Positions 1 to 42,009 of a stretch of 64,000 bases of DNA are shown here, piece by piece. Origin of the DNA: Silurus meridionalis (lineage: Eukaryota > Chordata > Actinopteri > Siluriformes > Siluridae). The notes beneath the pieces are model-generated. The model saw only the letters and a program-made list of their open reading frames with translations. It had not been told where the DNA came from and searched no databases. The position numbers were made by a program, and so were the translations under genes. The first letter of the stretch is position 1. Every line of letters starts with the position of its first letter. The stretch spans positions 3,191,490 to 3,255,489 of the forward strand of contig NC_060892.1 in assembly GCF_014805685.1 (NCBI RefSeq). Reading direction: 5' to 3'.

Positions 1-260
1 AATTTCATTCATACTCGCTTTTGGTCTCCAGTTTTTCTCACTTGCTTTTTCTTCAATCATTCTTAATATTTGCAAACCAGTAAGTGTTTTTTTTTTCTCA
101 AGATCTTTCGTTCATCTCTTGAAAAATAAGGGACAATACTATAGAAATTATATATTTTAGAGTAGTCAATGTTCAGCTTGTACATCATACAGATTTACTG
201 TCCTCTAAAAATAACAACATACAGCCATTAGTGTCTAAATAACTGGCAACAAAAGCGAGT

Positions 261-497
261 ACATTTACATTTGCGACATTTAGCAGACGCCCTTGTCCAG
301 AGCAACGTACAAAAGTGCTTTGTGTCTCAAAATCTACGCTTGTACGCAAACCTGGAAAGTGCTAATTTAAGTGTTTCAGGAAGAGGTAGGTCGTCAACTG
401 TTGCTTGAAGATAGCCAGGGACTCTGCTGTACGAACATCTAGGGGAAGTTCATCCCACCACCTCGGTGCCAGAACAGAGAAGAGCCTTGGAGTACAC
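261..497 (-). repeat. Fish dispersed repeat fragment
   Basis: Begins with the reverse of the SINE-type tail (catttagcagacgcccttgt) and continues through aggaagaggtaggtc and ttcatcccaccacctcggtg. A related fragment lies at 20985-21115. Class uncertain. Confidence 0.6.
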
Positions 498-1682
498 CCT
501 AAGTGAACATGTCAAAACTGTGTCCAAAGTGTGAATATTTGGTGTAAACATCGTTATGTTGCGCTGCCTTAATCCTCCTGGGTATGGAATTCACCAGAGC
601 TGCATAGGTTGTTGCTGGGATCCACTTCCACTCCTCCATAATGACATTACAGAGCTGCTGGATGATAGACACATGAAGCCCCACAGGTGCCCGAAAGGGT
701 TCAGGTCTTCATACTTGGCCACTCCATCACCTTCAGCTTCCTCAGCAAGTCATCTTGGTGGTGTGTTTGGGGTCGTTATTGTGTTGGAAAACTGCCGTTC
801 AGCCCGGTTTCTAAAGGGAGGGCATGATGTCATGCTTCAGAATGTCACAGTGCATGTTGGAATCCATGTTTCCTTCAATTAACTGCAGCTCCTCAGAACC
901 AGCAGCACACATGTAGCCCCAGACCATGATGCTACCACCACCATGCTTGACTTTGGGCAAGACACAATTTTCTTGGTGCTCCTCACATGCTGGACACTAT
1001 CTAAGCCAAATAAGTGTATCTTAGCAGACCACAGGACATGGTTCCAGTAATTCATGCTCTTGGACAGGTCGTCTTCAGCAAACATTTTGCAGGCCTTCTT
1101 GTGAGCCAACTTCAGAAGAGGCTTCCTTCCTTGACAGCGGCGATGCAAACTGACTTGTTGTGGTGTGTGGCGTACGGTCTGAGCACTGACAAGAGGACCT
1201 TCCACTCCTGCAACCTCTAAAACAACGATGCAGCTCTCAGGCATCCGTTTTTTTTAAGCAACTTCTGCACCTGACGCACAGCACGAGGACTCTGTTCCGA
1301 GTGGAACCTGCCTTGGAAAACCTCTGTATGACCCTGACTACTGTACTGTAACTCAGTTTCAGGGTGTTACTGATCTTCTTCTATACTTAGGCAACTTTTA
1401 TTTCTCAAATCCTCAGAGTCTTTAACATGAGGTCCATGTTGAACAGTATGAGGGAATTGTACTCAAAACACCTCATTTTAACTGCTTAACAAGATACACC
1501 AATTTGTATGGTTCTGTAAAGCAGACAAAAAACATGAACATGATTAATTGAACATGTGACTTTGCATAGTTACACCACGTACAGCTGTTATAACTGAGGG
1601 TGTACTCACTTTTGTTGCCATCTATGTAGACAATAATGGCTGTATGTTGTTATTTTTAGACGACAGTAAATCTGTACTGATA

Positions 1683-3302
<1,620 letters not shown>

Positions 3303-3639
3303 CAAGCTGCACATTAACTACTCTAAAATATATCCAAGTTTCATTTCTTCAGTATTGTCCCTTGAGAAGATTATACTAAAATGGTTGCCGAAATGTGAGG
3401 GGTGCACTCACTTTTGTGAGATACTGTATACTTGTTCTATAAGTATATTTTTCTTATGCCATTTTGCTCTACTGATATTCACCTGATAATGTCTACCTGT
3501 ATCTTTACACCGTTATAGTGCTATAATTGTGTCATCATTTATTTACCCGCTGTCTTACCATTGGTTAAATTGGGAAATAACTATTTATAGTTATTCGTGC
3601 TATGACAGGGAAACTGAAATTGAGCCTAACCTATTACGA

Positions 3640-3775
3640 GTGTTTTAAATAGGGCTGTCAAATATTTAATCACAACCCAACTCGCGATTAATCGTGAGAT
3701 TAATCACGATTAATCACACGATTAATCGCAATTAATCGTGTAATTAATTGCAACATAATCGCATATTTTCATCTG
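3640..3775. repeat. GATTAATCGC-type imperfect palindromic repeat
   Basis: About 130 bp of alternating forward and inverted copies of a GATTAATCG-like core after the phrase agggctgtcaaatatttaat. I recognise it as a widespread vertebrate interspersed repeat terminus. Nothing coding around it from 3430 to 5811 could be supported. Confidence 0.6.
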
Positions 3776-5743
3776 TTTTAAATAGAAATGTCATGAATAA
3801 ATGTGTGTTGCATTAAAGGTTTTAATTTAGCCTCTTTTATGTTTATTTATTTACATTTTAGATAAAAATGGTCAAACAGAAACGTGCGCTGGTTTATAAT
3901 GCGTTTATTTTGAATGCCCTAATTTTAAACATTGTAAATCTTTTCCATGCTGATAAATTTTTCTACTGATGCTCTGATTAAACGGTTGTTTTCTCTCTCA
4001 GATCCGAGTCCATACATGTACTTTTTTCACCCATTTCTCAAACCTCAGGAATATTTCTCATTCCCTTTCATTCATTAAGTGGCATTTAATGCCTCGTTGT
4101 TCTGAGACCGAGGTCTTGACCTACTTGTGCATATAAGAGGAGTCATTGCTGTTTTATCATGACCTCAGGTCCAGGAGCAGTCTTGTGAGGCCAGTCCAGA
4201 GAGCTCAGGGCCTGTAGAGACGGTAGACAAGGGTCTACAGGATGGCGAGGCTGCCTCTAAGGCCAGTGATGATTTCATTTTTACAACTTGACAAATGAAC
4301 TATACTCTATTTTTCTTGCTTCTTTGCACCATTATCTCATTGGCTTATGGAGATCTTATGTTTGGATATATATATGATTGTTTTATTTATTTATTTTTTT
4401 TCATTTAGAAGCTAAAGTCTTCAGAAAGAACGCTTGAGGTTGTGGCTGAGGATGTTTCAGATCTCCCCTGGAAAAGGTGGGTGTGTCAGAGCTTTAACAT
4501 TGCCCTCGTCACCCAATTTGGGTGTGAATACCATCTGATTAAAGCTAAAGGTCGATACTTGGAGGATAGTGCGCACTATTCAGAACTTACCGAACCCGCA
4601 TCTGTAGCAAACTGCACAAGCTCGAATATATTTGTGTGGATTTAATAGATGTTTTTTTTTTTAATTCCACAACAGCTGACAAAGGAGAAGAAATTGATTT
4701 GGTCACAGATACACATACAATGGCATTTACAAGGTGGACTTTTCAGGAAAAGCTGGACATCGTGAGGAAAGGGCTGCTAGAACAGTTGTTAAGCTTTTCC
4801 AGGAATCGTTAATACTTTTGCGTTTTCTTTCCTGTACGATTTTCCCAAAAACACACAATTTGGGAATTTGGTTTCTGCTGGAGATGTTTTATGGGGACGG
4901 TGCAGTTGTGGCTACAGTGAAAGGAGACATGTGTGTTTGTCGCTTTAGTAGACATTCATTCTTACTGCTACAGTGCTCTGTTCTACTGCGTTTCTCTATA
5001 AGATGTCTGCTTTCTACAGACGTGGCATCATGCAGCTATTAAGAGTTGGATTGATTCAGGCAGGACACCACTCAAGGCTTGGGTGTGAAAAACACGACCC
5101 ACCAGGCAGTGAAAATATCAAGGTCGATCCCCAAGTATTTATAGACATGCCTGTATCCATTCTGGGATTTAACTTTAAAGGGTCTCGGAGAGGCAAAAAG
5201 GCCAGGTAGATGAATAAATTTGGATCTTATGTTGCCTAAATATTACATTTATCTAAATATCAATATACTGTGGAAAAAATCGGCACCTTCCTATTTCTCA
5301 TTATTATTTTTTTTTTCCTCCCGTGGTTTGTGTAGTTATGGATGCTTTGCCTGTCCGTGTCTTTGTAATATAATAGGCGTATTATTATTACAATGTGTTC
5401 CAACATTAAATCATTAAAGTTATTATGGAGAAATTGCGTTTTAAAGACGTTTTAAAGGTGAAAGAGAGAGAGAGAGAGAGAGAGAGAAGAAGAAACTGAA
5501 AGTGAGCCAGAGCATGCCTGTGGTATTCAAAGTAAGGAAATGATGAATGTTTAAATGGGATACTGGGATAGTGTGTTCGGATGGGATATTGGGGTCGGGT
5601 AATTTTAGCAATGTGGAACAAATCTCAGAACCCGGTGTGTGAGAAAAAAGGAGAAATATAAAGCAGGATTGCTTTGGGGTGATGGTTTGGTGCGAGTGAG
5701 AATGTTTCTATGGTATAATGGAATGGTTATTGTGATGGGAAAG

Positions 5744-5744
5744 C

Positions 5745-5806
<62 letters not shown>
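5744..5806. repeat. (TG)n microsatellite before a patj exon
   Basis: About 30 TG units directly upstream of the acceptor at 5811. Open frames of poly-Cys/Val or His/Thr here are artefacts. Confidence 0.97.
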
Positions 5807-5807
<1 letters not shown>

Positions 5808-5811
5808 ACAG

Positions 5812-28503
<22,692 letters not shown>

Positions 28504-28667
28504 CACAAACATACACTCGTAGGCACTGCCACGATACACACACACGCACACACACACCTTGATGTGGGCGCATGCATAGCCCCTGATTAAATTCTCCTTC
28601 AGGTGTGTAGAGCTCAGTAACCCAAACTCCATCCATGATCTTTTTGAGAATGAGATGGAGCCAACCC

Positions 28668-28709
<42 letters not shown>

Positions 28710-28950
28710 ATTTCTCTAAACTTTCACTCAACAAGAAGGGAATTTGCTCATGACCCTCGTCTTGAATCCTTTTCCTTTCATTCAGTTACAACTTATAATA
28801 ATCGACACTCCACTCGATCCAAGTGTGTAGATGAGGTGAGGGTGCGGTTCAGGGTTATGACTTTAGGGCAGATCGACCCTTCAGAGGCAAAATGAAAAAT
28901 AAATGACACATTTCCCTGTTCTGACACAATGACAAAAAATAAATAAAGCA
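28504..28950 (+). terminator. patj: Probable patj 3' UTR with polyadenylation signals
   Basis: AATAAA hexamers occur at 28898-28903, 28938-28943 and 28942-28947, about 400-445 nt after the stop. The UTR would include short (CA)n at 28531-28558 and (TG)n at 28673-28708. The true cleavage site is not visible from sequence. Confidence 0.5.
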
Positions 28951-29194
28951 TTAACAGTAACAGTCCAGGAATGAGACAGACAGGAACGATGTGATGGAAT
29001 GTCACCAGAGATGTTGGGAAGTTTCCAGATTTCCATCCTAGAAGCAATACAAGTCGTTCTGAACAAACTTTACATATAAGAAGGTACATGCTTTATTTAA
29101 ATACCATGATACCAATCTGTCCTCTGAGGGAGTTGATGGAGAGCTTAGTTTTTGTTTTTGTTTGTTTGTTTGTTTACATTTATACGGCAATGTT

Positions 29195-29872
29195 GGTTTA
29201 GTTTGGTGGTTAAATCTCTGGGTTACTGATCATAAGGTTGGAGGTTCAATCTCAGTTTTGCCAAGCTGCCACTGTTTGGCCCTTGAGCAAGGCCCTTGAC
29301 CCTATTTTCTCCAGGGGTCCTATACCATGGCTGACCATGCGCTCTGACCACAGCTTCTTAACAAGCTGGGATAAACAAAATCTAGTGTCTTTCTGGTTGT
29401 TGGGTTCAAACCCCAGCACTGACAAGCTACTGCTGTTGGGCCCATGAGGGGGCACCTACTATGATCTGGCCATGCATGCTGAGCCCAGCTTCCTGACGAG
29501 ATGTGATATACAAAAACCTAGTGGAAGTGTCAGCTCAGTGGTTAAGGCTGTTCAAGTCCCAGTATAACCAAGCTGCCACTCTTGGGCTCTTGAGCAAGGC
29601 CCTTAACCCTATCTGCTCTAGGGGTGCTGTATCATAACAACACCTTTCCAACAAGCTGGGATATGCGAGAACCTGGTGCAAGAGGTAACACAGTGGTTAT
29701 GGCACTGGACTATTGATCATAAGGTCAGGGGTTTAAGCCCAAGCATCCACTCTTGGGCCCTTGAGCAAGGCCCTTAACCCATTTGTGCTTCCAGAGGCAC
29801 TTCCTTACATAGGAAGAAACTATATCACTGTGTTATAATGTACAGGTGACAAATATAAAGCACTTTTACCTT
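29195..29872 (+). repeat. Tandem tetramer of SINE family B
   Basis: Four consecutive head-to-tail units of about 150-160 bp (starting near 29198, 29390, 29522 and 29682). Each has a B-box-like gttcaa..cc block, an agcaaggcccttaaccct-like block and caagctgggatatgcgag. Only the last has the gtgacaaatataaagc tail. See findings. Confidence 0.7.
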
Positions 29873-29879
29873 TACATGA

Positions 29880-31900
29880 AGCACAAATGTCACTAATGAC
29901 TAAAAAATAAATACGTCTGGAGCGAAATGCCGCAAAAAAGGGAAAACACAAGAACAAGGGCTTGATCATGGGAAATATAATATATACCATGGTATCTTTT
30001 TAGATTGAGTGAAAAACAGCATTTCCAGTGTCTGTCGTCTCTACACATTCACATCCACTGTATGAGCTGTGATTCCGGGTTTCAGTGTTTTCTCAGAGCA
30101 GGGAAACGTGTCAAACTTCTCACTATTGGTAACCACCCAATTGCCGTTATGTTGGGAAACAACTGATACAAATGATTTCTATTTTCATGCAAAGCTGCCA
30201 ACAACCTTTTTTTTTTTTTGCCTGGAAACTAATTCATTGCACCAGATCTGTCACTGCAATAAAACATACACCCTGAACACACGTTCCCAATCGCTCATTC
30301 TGGACCTCAAAAATCGTTCGTTTCATAGAAAATAATAGGGATGAACTGTGAGAAGGGGCCGATGCTGGGTGTTATTTTTTCTCTGGCGATTATTAGATTC
30401 GATTCTTCCGTTATAGACGTCCTCTTCATTATCATATTTAGAGTCCCTGATTCTGACTGAATAATCGTTTTAGATTCCCAATTCAATATTTTTTTTTCTT
30501 TTTTTGTTTTTTCTTTTTATTTACTAAAGCTATCACCAGTGTTTCATCATTTAATTGCACAAATCCTGTCAGTGTAAATATGTAATTTATTTCCTTTATT
30601 CAAGTTCATTTTGTAGGTTTGCCCCAGCGTTCCTATCCGTAACTAAAATGAAAATGGTATGCGTGAGCGAGGTATGGTTTTTTTTTTACACAGTGTCGAC
30701 CACAATATGAGGAAATCCTGTGTCAGCTGGACTCCCGATCTTCAAACGGAAATGTGCCAGATTCTTGCAAAGCCGCTTGACCTCGGGGTCGTAGAGAATT
30801 CACGAGGAGGTTCTCGCCAAAACCACTTTCTGCGTTGGGTTTTCACTCGAACACATTCGACACGTTTCGGATTCTGCTTGTACTGAGCTGTAGCATGAAA
30901 ACACTACATTTGAACTTCCAATATATGTTCAAAATCAGGAGTGTCTGACTCAGAGAAGTTTCTTCACCCCGGCTCTAATGCACTATTAACACCTGTGAGG
31001 TCATTATAACACCTGAAACATGGAAAAGGGGTGGAGACCAGCGGCTGTACACATGATTAAATACAGTATTTTGTGTATTAGTGTAGAATGTTAGAAAATA
31101 GTGCCTAGTACATCGTCCGAGGCCTTGACTTGTAGCTGAAGGCTTAAATCACGTGCGATAAATGAAGTAGAATGATTTCTATTCGCTAGAATAATTTCGG
31201 GAATGCTCTGACTCCGACACTCCCGTTCAAAATGGTCCTAACCTTTCAGCTTAACGGTCCTTTTTTGGAAACGAGTGCAGCACAGTGGTGCCACTGGTCG
31301 AGGGTTTTCCCAGCGCACACTTGTTCTTCACTTGGCTTCCATGCGCAGACTGTTTCCTTTATGCTGTCTGCCTTGAACTCCCTTTAAAACATATGTCTGT
31401 ATCCAATGTTTGTTTTCTCTCTCACCCTGTCTCTGTCAACCCCCCACCCCGCCCCAACCCTGTTTCCCTTCCCGACTTCAAATACAGAAAAATGCAAATG
31501 TTAATCGTTCCACCGGAAATGTTTAGTTTGTCGGTCAGTCTTTGTGAAATGATCATGTACTGTCAAATCCCAAAGAAACCATGTTTGAGATGCATTCTAT
31601 CAGATAATGAGAGATGATCTAATAAACCTGATATCTACATTTACCCCTTTGATTCCATTCTTCATTCGCTTTTATATTATCTGTTCCACAGGAGTGTTGA
31701 ATATACATTTCTGATTGGTCAGTTTCTCCAACAGAATAGTTTCTATTAAAGCCCATTGGCATCATTTCATTCTTAACAACCAGAAAGTCGTAGATTTCAC
31801 ATGAACGCATTTTGAAATGCTTGTTAGTGGAGTTTTCAGTGTCAGTAAATGTCAAAAGTCGAACTGTAACTTTAGAGATGAGAGGAAACTGTTACTAACT
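29880..31900. other. Intergenic sequence without recognised genes
   Basis: Between patj and pdzk1ip1. Moderately AT-rich with short poly-T runs; no coding exon, RNA gene or clear transposon was recognised. Short open frames here look random. Confidence 0.6.
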
Positions 31901-31910
31901 CAACATGCTG

Positions 31911-33085
31911 GTTCCATCCTCATCCTTCCATCCTCAACCACTACTCAACTCATCCCTCCATCCTCAACCACTACTCAACTCGTCCCTCCATCCTCAACCA
32001 CTACTCAACTCGTCCCTCCATCCTCAACCACTACTCAACTCGTCCCTCCATCCTCTACCACTACTCAACTCGTCCCTTCATCCTCAACCACTACTCAACT
32101 CATCCCTCCATCCTCTACCACTACTCAACTAATCCCTCCATCCTCTACCACTACTCAACTCATCCCTCCATCCTCAACCACTACTCAACTCATCCCTCCA
32201 TCCTTAACCACTACTCAACTCATCCCTCCATCCTCTACCACTACTCAACTCATCCCTCCATCCTTAACCACTACTCAACTAAACCTCCATCCTCAACCAC
32301 TACTCAACTTATCTCTCCATCCTCTACCACTACTCAACTTATCCTTCCATCCTCAACCACTACTCAACTTATCCTTCCATCCTCAACCACTACTCAACTT
32401 ATCCTTCCATCCTCAACCACTACTCAACTCATCCCTCCATCCTCAACCACTACTCAACTCATCCCTCCATCCTCTACCACTACTCAACTAATCCTCCATC
32501 CTCAACCACTACTCAACTCATCCTCCATCCTCAACCACTACTCAACTAATCCTCCATCCTCAACCACTACTCAACTCATCCCTCCATCCTCAACCACTAC
32601 TCAACTCATCCCTCCATCCTCTACCACTACTCAACTCATCCCTCCATCCTCAACCACTACTCAACTCATCCCTCCATCCTCTACCACTACTCAACTAATC
32701 CCTCCATCCTCAACCACTACTCAACTCATCCTCCATCCTCAACCACTACTCAACTCATCCCTCCATCCTCAACCACTACTCAACTCATCCCTCCATCCTC
32801 TACCACTACTCAACTCATCCCTCCATCCTCAACCACTACTCAACTCATCCCTCCATCCTCTACCACTACTCAACTTATCCTTCCATCCTCAACCACTACT
32901 CAACTTATCCCTCCATCTTCAACCACTACTTAAGTCATCCCTCCATCCTTAACCACTACTCAACTTATCCCTCCATCCTCAACCACTACTCAACTCATCC
33001 CTCCATCCTTAACCACTACTCAACTCATCCCTCTATCCACTACTACTTCACCTATCCCTCTATCCTTTACCACTACACCATTCTC
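31911..33085. repeat. 30-bp minisatellite, about 39 copies
   Basis: Unit CTCATCCCTCCATCCTCAAC plus CACTACTCAA, in about 1.17 kb. Units differ at a few fixed sites (CAACC or CTACC; CTCATCC, CTCGTCC, CTTATCC or CTAATCC), and several are 29 bp. The 30-bp period makes a + strand open frame with repeated IPPSSTTTQL until the first 29-bp unit near 32281 shifts it. Confidence 0.97.
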
Positions 33086-33698
33086 ACAGGTTACAAGGAA
33101 GACATTCTTTAAGACTCTTCTATATTCCGTCACCTAGATGGTTAAGGTTAAACTTCAACTTGATGTCCTTAAAGCTGCGTCACTGTCCATCTTCAAAAAT
33201 TATTCTTCCAGCAGTGCTTAAATACACACTTCTAACCAAATAAAATCCCGTTGCTTTAAAGTTTCTTTTCAAGAGGGATTTTACACTGATTGTATTCTCA
33301 GTTTGGGTCCAAATGAAACAATATTAAAATGTATTTATTAATAGAAACTTCAATGCACTTTTAAAAGTTGCTCTGGATAAAGGAGTCTGACGAATGTAAT
33401 AAATGTAAATATATATATATAGTAGCTATTATTAGTAAATAAATCGGGATTTCAGCAGCTTGTGTCCGATTAGAGAAATAATGAATCAAATTAATTTCGA
33501 TTCATATAAATTCATTCCTGTGATTTAACTTTATGGATACAATTAGCACATAGTGACATAACTGGTAAAAAAAAATCATTTGAAATAGATCCATATGTGT
33601 ATATCCATAAACTTGTATACGTGTATAAAAGTGGCCAAAAAAGATTAAGGTCTTAAACATCCTAAACGTGGAATGGAGTTGCAGATCTGTTTCCAGAG

Positions 33699-38124
<4,426 letters not shown>

Positions 38125-38399
38125 TTCAGGTCTTTTTATTACAAAATTACTACAACACTTATAGTCTATAATGTGATACACTGCTGAAATGCATTCAGGT
38201 TCTATCACGAGTTCCTCAGACTGAGCAGGAGAGTCATATGAAGCTCTCTATCTATTAAACCCACACCTGTGAAGTCAATCATTTACTCACTTCATCAATC
38301 AATGCAGCCTGATTTTTTTTTTTTTTAAGTGTATTTTATTCATTTGACATTTTGTTAATTTTTTTTTGTGTTAAAACATTCAGATCAGGATTTTTTTAT

Positions 38400-38401
<2 letters not shown>

Positions 38402-38462
<61 letters not shown>
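38402..38462. repeat. (TA)n microsatellite
   Basis: About 30 TA units, 280 bp upstream of the pdzk1ip1 start codon on its strand. A (TG)n tract follows at 38630-38698. Confidence 0.97.
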
Positions 38463-38464
<2 letters not shown>

Positions 38465-38623
38465 GCCACATGCTGTGTGTTCTCTGTTTTGGTAGATGTC
38501 CATGGCAGTGTGCACATTGCTGCAGGAAGTCATTCTCCACCAAAGCAGGAAGCTCATAAGTAAGTAAACACATTCCATTGGCCCATGAATGTAGCCGATT
38601 ATGGGGGACTTTGGCTTTGTTAG

Positions 38624-38629
<6 letters not shown>

Positions 38630-38698
<69 letters not shown>
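38630..38698. repeat. (TG)n microsatellite
   Basis: About 34 TG units. Confidence 0.97.
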
Positions 38699-38699
<1 letters not shown>

Positions 38700-38959
38700 C
38701 AGCGAGTAATACATCACCAAAGGATCACCCTAGAAAGCAAATCTTGCAACTTTTCCAAGTTGTCCATTAGCCAATCTTAGAAGAAACCATCTAATATGTT
38801 TAGGTGAAATAAAAATCTAGATCGTTTATTAGAAAATAAATATAAATAAATGTGCACATGGAATACCAAAAGTGCTGGGATACAAAAAAAAACAAGATGC
38901 GTTAATTATTTTCTAATGTTTGGAGAGAAAAGCATCAGGGTGTGAAAAGCTTGATTAAC

Positions 38960-39740
38960 AAAGCAACAGTGTAGGGCATGGGGGCGGGGCTGAAGGACAG
39001 CAGGATCCGCCCCCTCAGCACTCAGGGGACTCATGAGCATCCTACAATCCTGAGGAGATGAGTCTTTCTCCCCAAGGTCGTCTCAGCGCCGGCCAAATTA
39101 GCAGCTCTTTATGAGCAGCCAAACTGTCCTGCCTCCTCTTTAGCTTTCACACACAGTGGGCTTCTCCCCTGGGGGGCATGCAGCGGTGATGGCTAAGCAG
39201 ATAGCCATGAGAGAGCCGTGGGTCGGATCTTTCCATAGCAGAGCTCTGAGAACTGGTGGCCTCCAGGATTCACTGCCGGACACAGGGAGGGGTCTGTTAA
39301 TTGAATCCCCCCCCCAAATCTACTTATCTGTAATAGGCAATAATGTTTTTTTATCCATCCATGAGGACGTCCTTTGTTGTCAGTGGACTCCTCTGAGATC
39401 CATCACTCTCTCCATGCTTCCATGTTTGTGAGACACTCTCTCTCTCACACACACACACACACATTGGGTTCCTGGTGGGAAAAAGAGGAGGAGTATTTGC
39501 TGCAGATAATTAAAAAGGGAAACACTGCTGTCAAACGGTGGTCAAAAGAGAGCTCACGTCGAATCCATCACGCCGAGTGTTTCGAGTGGTGAGAAGATGA
39601 ATAGAGGGGCTTAATAGAATTAGATTGTCCTGGAAGTGTTTGATGATGGGTGTAATCTGTAGTGAGATATAATACGCGGCCATCAATGACAGGTGTTTTT
39701 AGTATTCATAACCAGTGATGATTGTCAGAAGATTTTTTTT
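38960..39740. promoter_or_regulatory. Low-repeat island between pdzk1ip1 and tal1
   Basis: About 780 bp of unique-looking, GC-moderate sequence with AGATAG near 39201, AGATAA near 39504 and an ETS-type GGAAGT near 39632. A short (CA)n lies at 39444-39462. In mammals tal1 enhancers lie in this 3' interval, so it is a candidate. Not coding. Confidence 0.3.
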
Positions 39741-40057
39741 TTTTTAATGAAGAGCAAATGCATTGTCCCGGTTTACACAAATCAGATCAGATGGTGTTGA
39801 TCAGTTTTCTGAAAGAGCAGCTCTGATTGTAGAAACGTTCACCGATTTATATTAAAAGACTTGTTTTATAAAAATTAAAAATACTTAAAATGGATGATAG
39901 ATACAGCAGGTTGTTCTGCCTCGCTGATCAGAACTGCTGATCACAATTAGGTTTGTGTTGAGCTTTGGGTTCACACCATCACGTTTTCTCTCTTTTACGA
40001 ATTCGGCACGTTGTTCACACACAAATGCAGTTTTAAGGAAATCGTATGCATCAATAT

Positions 40058-40385
40058 ACACTATACATATGGACTAAATCTTTTGGGGCACCTGATGTTT
40101 TTTGGAAGATCTTGAGATCTACTGAACATTTTTTTGGGATGAATTTTTCATGCACCCCAGGCCCTTTTACCTCACCTTCATCAGTACCTGACTCCACGAA
40201 CACCCTTGTGGCTGAAGGAATCTCCAGAAATCTCTACATGCACACTCATAAAACGGGTGGAACATCTGCCCTGAAGAGTGGAGGTTATTATGACAGCGAA
40301 TGGAGAATAAATATGGAATGGGATGTTTAAAAAGCATATAGGAATCTTATGGTTGGGTGTCTACAAACCTTTGGTTGTATATTAT
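40058..40385 (+). mobile_element. Tc1-derived miniature element
   Basis: gggcacctgatgttttttgg to ggtgtctacaaacctttggt, with an internal deletion of about 100 bp relative to the copy at 14335. Confidence 0.7.
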
Positions 40386-40839
40386 AAGTCTAAAAGGAGC
40401 ACAGAGGAGAAATTTAGATAAACAGAGTATAGATATTTATGTATAGTGTATCATCTCCTCAGATTGTCCTCTGTATCTGATGCTGTGTTAATAAACCACT
40501 CGGTCAATATCATTGTGTTTCTACATGACTGACCAATGGGCCAAAGTGAAGCTCATTGAGTCCATGCTGAACGACAAGGAGATCCGAGACCCTGTACCAC
40601 CTCCTCTCACATTAAACACTTTTGTGCCAGTGGAAAACTCCTTTTTCTTTACCTCTTGAAATACATTATGTTGCTTTCATTTTGCAGACACTTTCATCTA
40701 ATCCAAGCACACAGATGAGGAGTTTGTGTTTAACAGACATGGATTTGGTCACCCATCATTCCAGTCACTAGAGCAAAGGTTGAAACATGTCCTGCTAAAT
40801 GTCTTACCTCGGTATTTACGGTATACGTGTTACATATAC

Positions 40840-41480
40840 AGCGCCTGTGAAAAGTGTGGAAACCTTCAGTCTTGTATCAGTTATGTTCGTGTTTTTATGC
40901 AACAAACTCTGAGAATTGGACAGTGAATGAGTGGAAGAAAGTTCTGTGGATGGATAAGTTTGACATGTCTGTCTTTAAGAGAAGAACTTGACAGAAAGAC
41001 AGAGAACAGGAAAGAAGCAGACTCCCTCACCCCCACAGTCAACACATGGAAGTGGAAGCTTAATAGTTTGGGGTTCTTTTGAAGCAGGGAAGGTTTTTTT
41101 CTGGAAAGTAAAAGGAATCCTGAATCAACATGGCTACCATTTTATTCTATACTTCAACACCGTCTGAACTGCGGCTCAGTGCAACGGACTTCGCCTACAA
41201 CAAGACGATGATCCGAAGCGTACGTCTGAGTTCTGTAAGTGTTAATTAGAGAGCAAACAGACGTCTGGAGTGATATTTATAATTGAATGGCCTGCCCAGT
41301 CACCACACCTGAATCCTATTAAACTGCTCTGGGATGAAAGCAAGAAAGAAAGAAATCTCCAATTAGTGAAAAACAGCTTCAGCATGTTTTACAAGCGGCA
41401 CGGCGAAGCGTTTCAGATGAAGCTTTGGAGAAATGAACGTCCGAATGCTGAGTGTGTAAAAAGCTGTTCTTCATTGTAAT
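40840..41480 (+). mobile_element. Fossil Tc1-like transposase
   Basis: Translated pieces in changing frames: WKKVLWMDKFDMSVFKR (first catalytic Asp region), then WPAQSPHLNPIKLLWDESKK (Glu region; PDLNP has become PHLNP). Many stops. Begins after acagcgcctgtgaaaagt. Confidence 0.75.
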
Positions 41481-41685
41481 GGAAGAGTTTTTAATCTGTC
41501 TTGACGCTAGATATACATCTATTACAAGTGAAAGTACATTTTATAATCAAGTAACTGTCATTTTATAACTTAACTTGAGCAAATCTTTGGTCCGCCAACA
41601 AAAACAGTCCCCAAAGTAGCCACAGCTGGATAGAGCATTGTGTGTTGCCATGACAACACACAGACTGACTGACAGGACATATGTA

Positions 41686-41689
<4 letters not shown>

Positions 41690-41722
<33 letters not shown>
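41690..41722. repeat. (CA)n microsatellite
   Basis: About 16 CA units. Confidence 0.95.
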
Positions 41723-41723
<1 letters not shown>

Positions 41724-42009
41724 GTGAATTGTACCAGTAGTACACTTAACACTAAACATTGTCGCTTGTCCAATCAAATTAAGGAACGTGAACAAGTTAT
41801 TGCACAATACTGATACCGAACAACTCGACCCAGCTCGATTTAGATCAGACTTTTCATTAATGTGCACAAAATTCTTGCCAGATGTAATGATACTGAACGT
41901 TTCCATAATGACTGACGGAAGTTATGCGTAATGAAGATCTGGAAAGGAAAGCAGACGGCAGGTAAACGCCACAGAGGAATTTTCTGTAGACAGAGAGAGA
42001 AAAAAGCAG

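Noticed and set aside
4169..4476. Two exon-like stretches (VQEQSCEASPESSGPV at 4169-4265; KLKSSERTLEVVAEDVSDLP at 4409-4476)
   Set aside because: Splice-like borders exist, especially for the second, but phases do not connect to each other or to the 5812 exon, and no match to the PATJ linker was recognised.
4720..4800. Peptide FTRWTFQEKLDIVRKG resembling the start of a hAT/TTF-type transposase domain
   Set aside because: Only one short stretch; the following residues do not fit and no termini were found.
31817..32491. 224-codon open frame with IPPSSTTTQL repeats, mucin-like
   Set aside because: It exists only because the minisatellite unit is 30 bp. Units of 29 bp break it, and no flanking exon or signal peptide was found.
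31911..33085. CRISPR-like regular repeat array
   Set aside because: Units are directly adjacent with no spacers, and the genome is eukaryotic.
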